The notes beneath the pieces are model-generated. The model saw nothing but the letters and a program-made list of their open reading frames with translations, was not told the origin of the DNA and ran no database searches. From NCBI GenBank assembly GCA_025362915.1, contig JANYEU010000284.1, positions 1 to 7,358 of the forward strand: a stretch of 7,358 bases of DNA, in the 5' to 3' direction. A program made the position numbers and the translations under genes. This document shows positions 6,993-7,358 of this stretch, piece after piece. This stretch comes from Chitinophagaceae bacterium (GTDB lineage: Bacteria; Bacteroidota; Bacteroidia; Chitinophagales; Chitinophagaceae). The first letter of the stretch is position 1. Each line of letters opens with the position of its first letter.

Positions 6993-7358
6993 ATGAGAGA
7001 AGAAAGAAGAAATAAGGTAAAGACCGTATTGAATAAAAGGCAAGCTAATATTACAATAGTATTTGAAGATGTGCAAGACCCTAGGAATATTACCGCCGTA
7101 ATGCGTACTGCCGATGCGGTGGGGGTGCAAGATATTTATGTAATCAATTCTGGTAAACCCATCAGGAAGCTTGGTTATAAAAGTGGAGGCAGTACTGCCA
7201 AATGGATTACTGTGCACCAATTTGCAACCGTGGAAGAATGTTTTGCTGCCCTTAGGAAAAGTTTCTCGGTAATATTGACCACCCATTTATCGTCGGATGC
7301 GATAGACCTATACAGTATAGACTTTACCCAAAGTGTTGCCCTTGTGTTTGGCAATGAA
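6993..7358 (+). CDS. trmH: tRNA (guanosine-2'-O-)-methyltransferase, TrmH/SpoU type, 5' part
   Basis: The first 122 codons of a SPOUT-class methyltransferase are present and the frame is still open at the window edge. Enzymes of this type methylate the 2'-OH of a tRNA guanosine (Gm18 for TrmH) using S-adenosylmethionine. Seen: a basic N-terminus with NKRQANITIVFEDVQDP (14-30), SpoU motif 1 RNITAVMRTADAVGV (31-45) with conserved Asn32 and catalytic Arg38, GGSTAKWITVH (65-75), TTHLSSDAIDL (96-106), and the beginning of motif 2, LVFGNE (117-122), where the window stops. From memory of E. coli TrmH, the order and spacing of these blocks match it closely and better than 23S rRNA RlmB, which carries an extra N-terminal domain. 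Motif 3 and the knotted C-terminus lie outside the window. The ATG has a GGGG about 13 bases upstream and a long palindrome before it. Co-transcription with the epimerase gene is possible. Confidence 0.88.
   Translation, partial: MREERRNKVKTVLNKRQANITIVFEDVQDPRNITAVMRTADAVGVQDIYVINSGKPIRKLGYKSGGSTAKWITVHQFATVEECFAALRKSFSVILTTHLSSDAIDLYSIDFTQSVALVFGNE

Overview
The window reads as chromosomal DNA from a member of the Bacteroidota, most like a Chitinophagaceae or Sphingobacteriia-type genome. The evidence is an outer-membrane beta-barrel receptor of the family typical of that phylum, promoter-like TAnnTTTG (-7) motifs in place of clear sigma-70 boxes, little Shine-Dalgarno sequence, low-GC coding DNA, and two inverted-repeat elements of a style I associate with intergenic regions in this phylum. 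This assignment is an inference from sequence character, not a database match.

Layout. Bases 1-644 hold no convincing gene. They contain a GC-rich patch, two strong hairpins and a family of diverged direct and inverted repeats. Next come deoC (645-1316, -), a 339-base gap with a ~108-bp inverted-repeat element and a good terminator, and a large outer-membrane beta-barrel protein (1656-4106, -). A 248-base gap precedes tsaD (4355-5377, -). A small three-helix membrane protein (5431-5733, -) lies 53 bases upstream of tsaD on the same strand. A short divergent promoter region (5734-5839) separates this minus-strand block from a dipeptide epimerase gene (5840-6868, +). After a 99-bp palindromic element comes the 5' part of a trmH-type tRNA methyltransferase gene (6993 to the window end, +), which is cut by the window.

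Function. The genes are mostly housekeeping and not obviously one system: deoxyribose phosphate breakdown (DeoC), two tRNA-modification enzymes (TsaD for t6A37, TrmH-type for 2'-O-methylation), peptidoglycan-peptide recycling or dipeptide use (epimerase), and one receptor of unknown cargo. The small membrane protein and tsaD may be co-transcribed, as may the epimerase gene and trmH, although a promoter-like motif precedes tsaD and a long hairpin precedes trmH.

The part least explained by ordinary genes is 1-642. At least two hairpin-forming units there share the stem TGGCGYRT / ATACGCCA, and a third partial copy lies at the left edge. The arrangement recalls the attC sites of a gene-less integron cassette cluster, but no integrase is present and the core sites fit only partly, so this remains a hypothesis.
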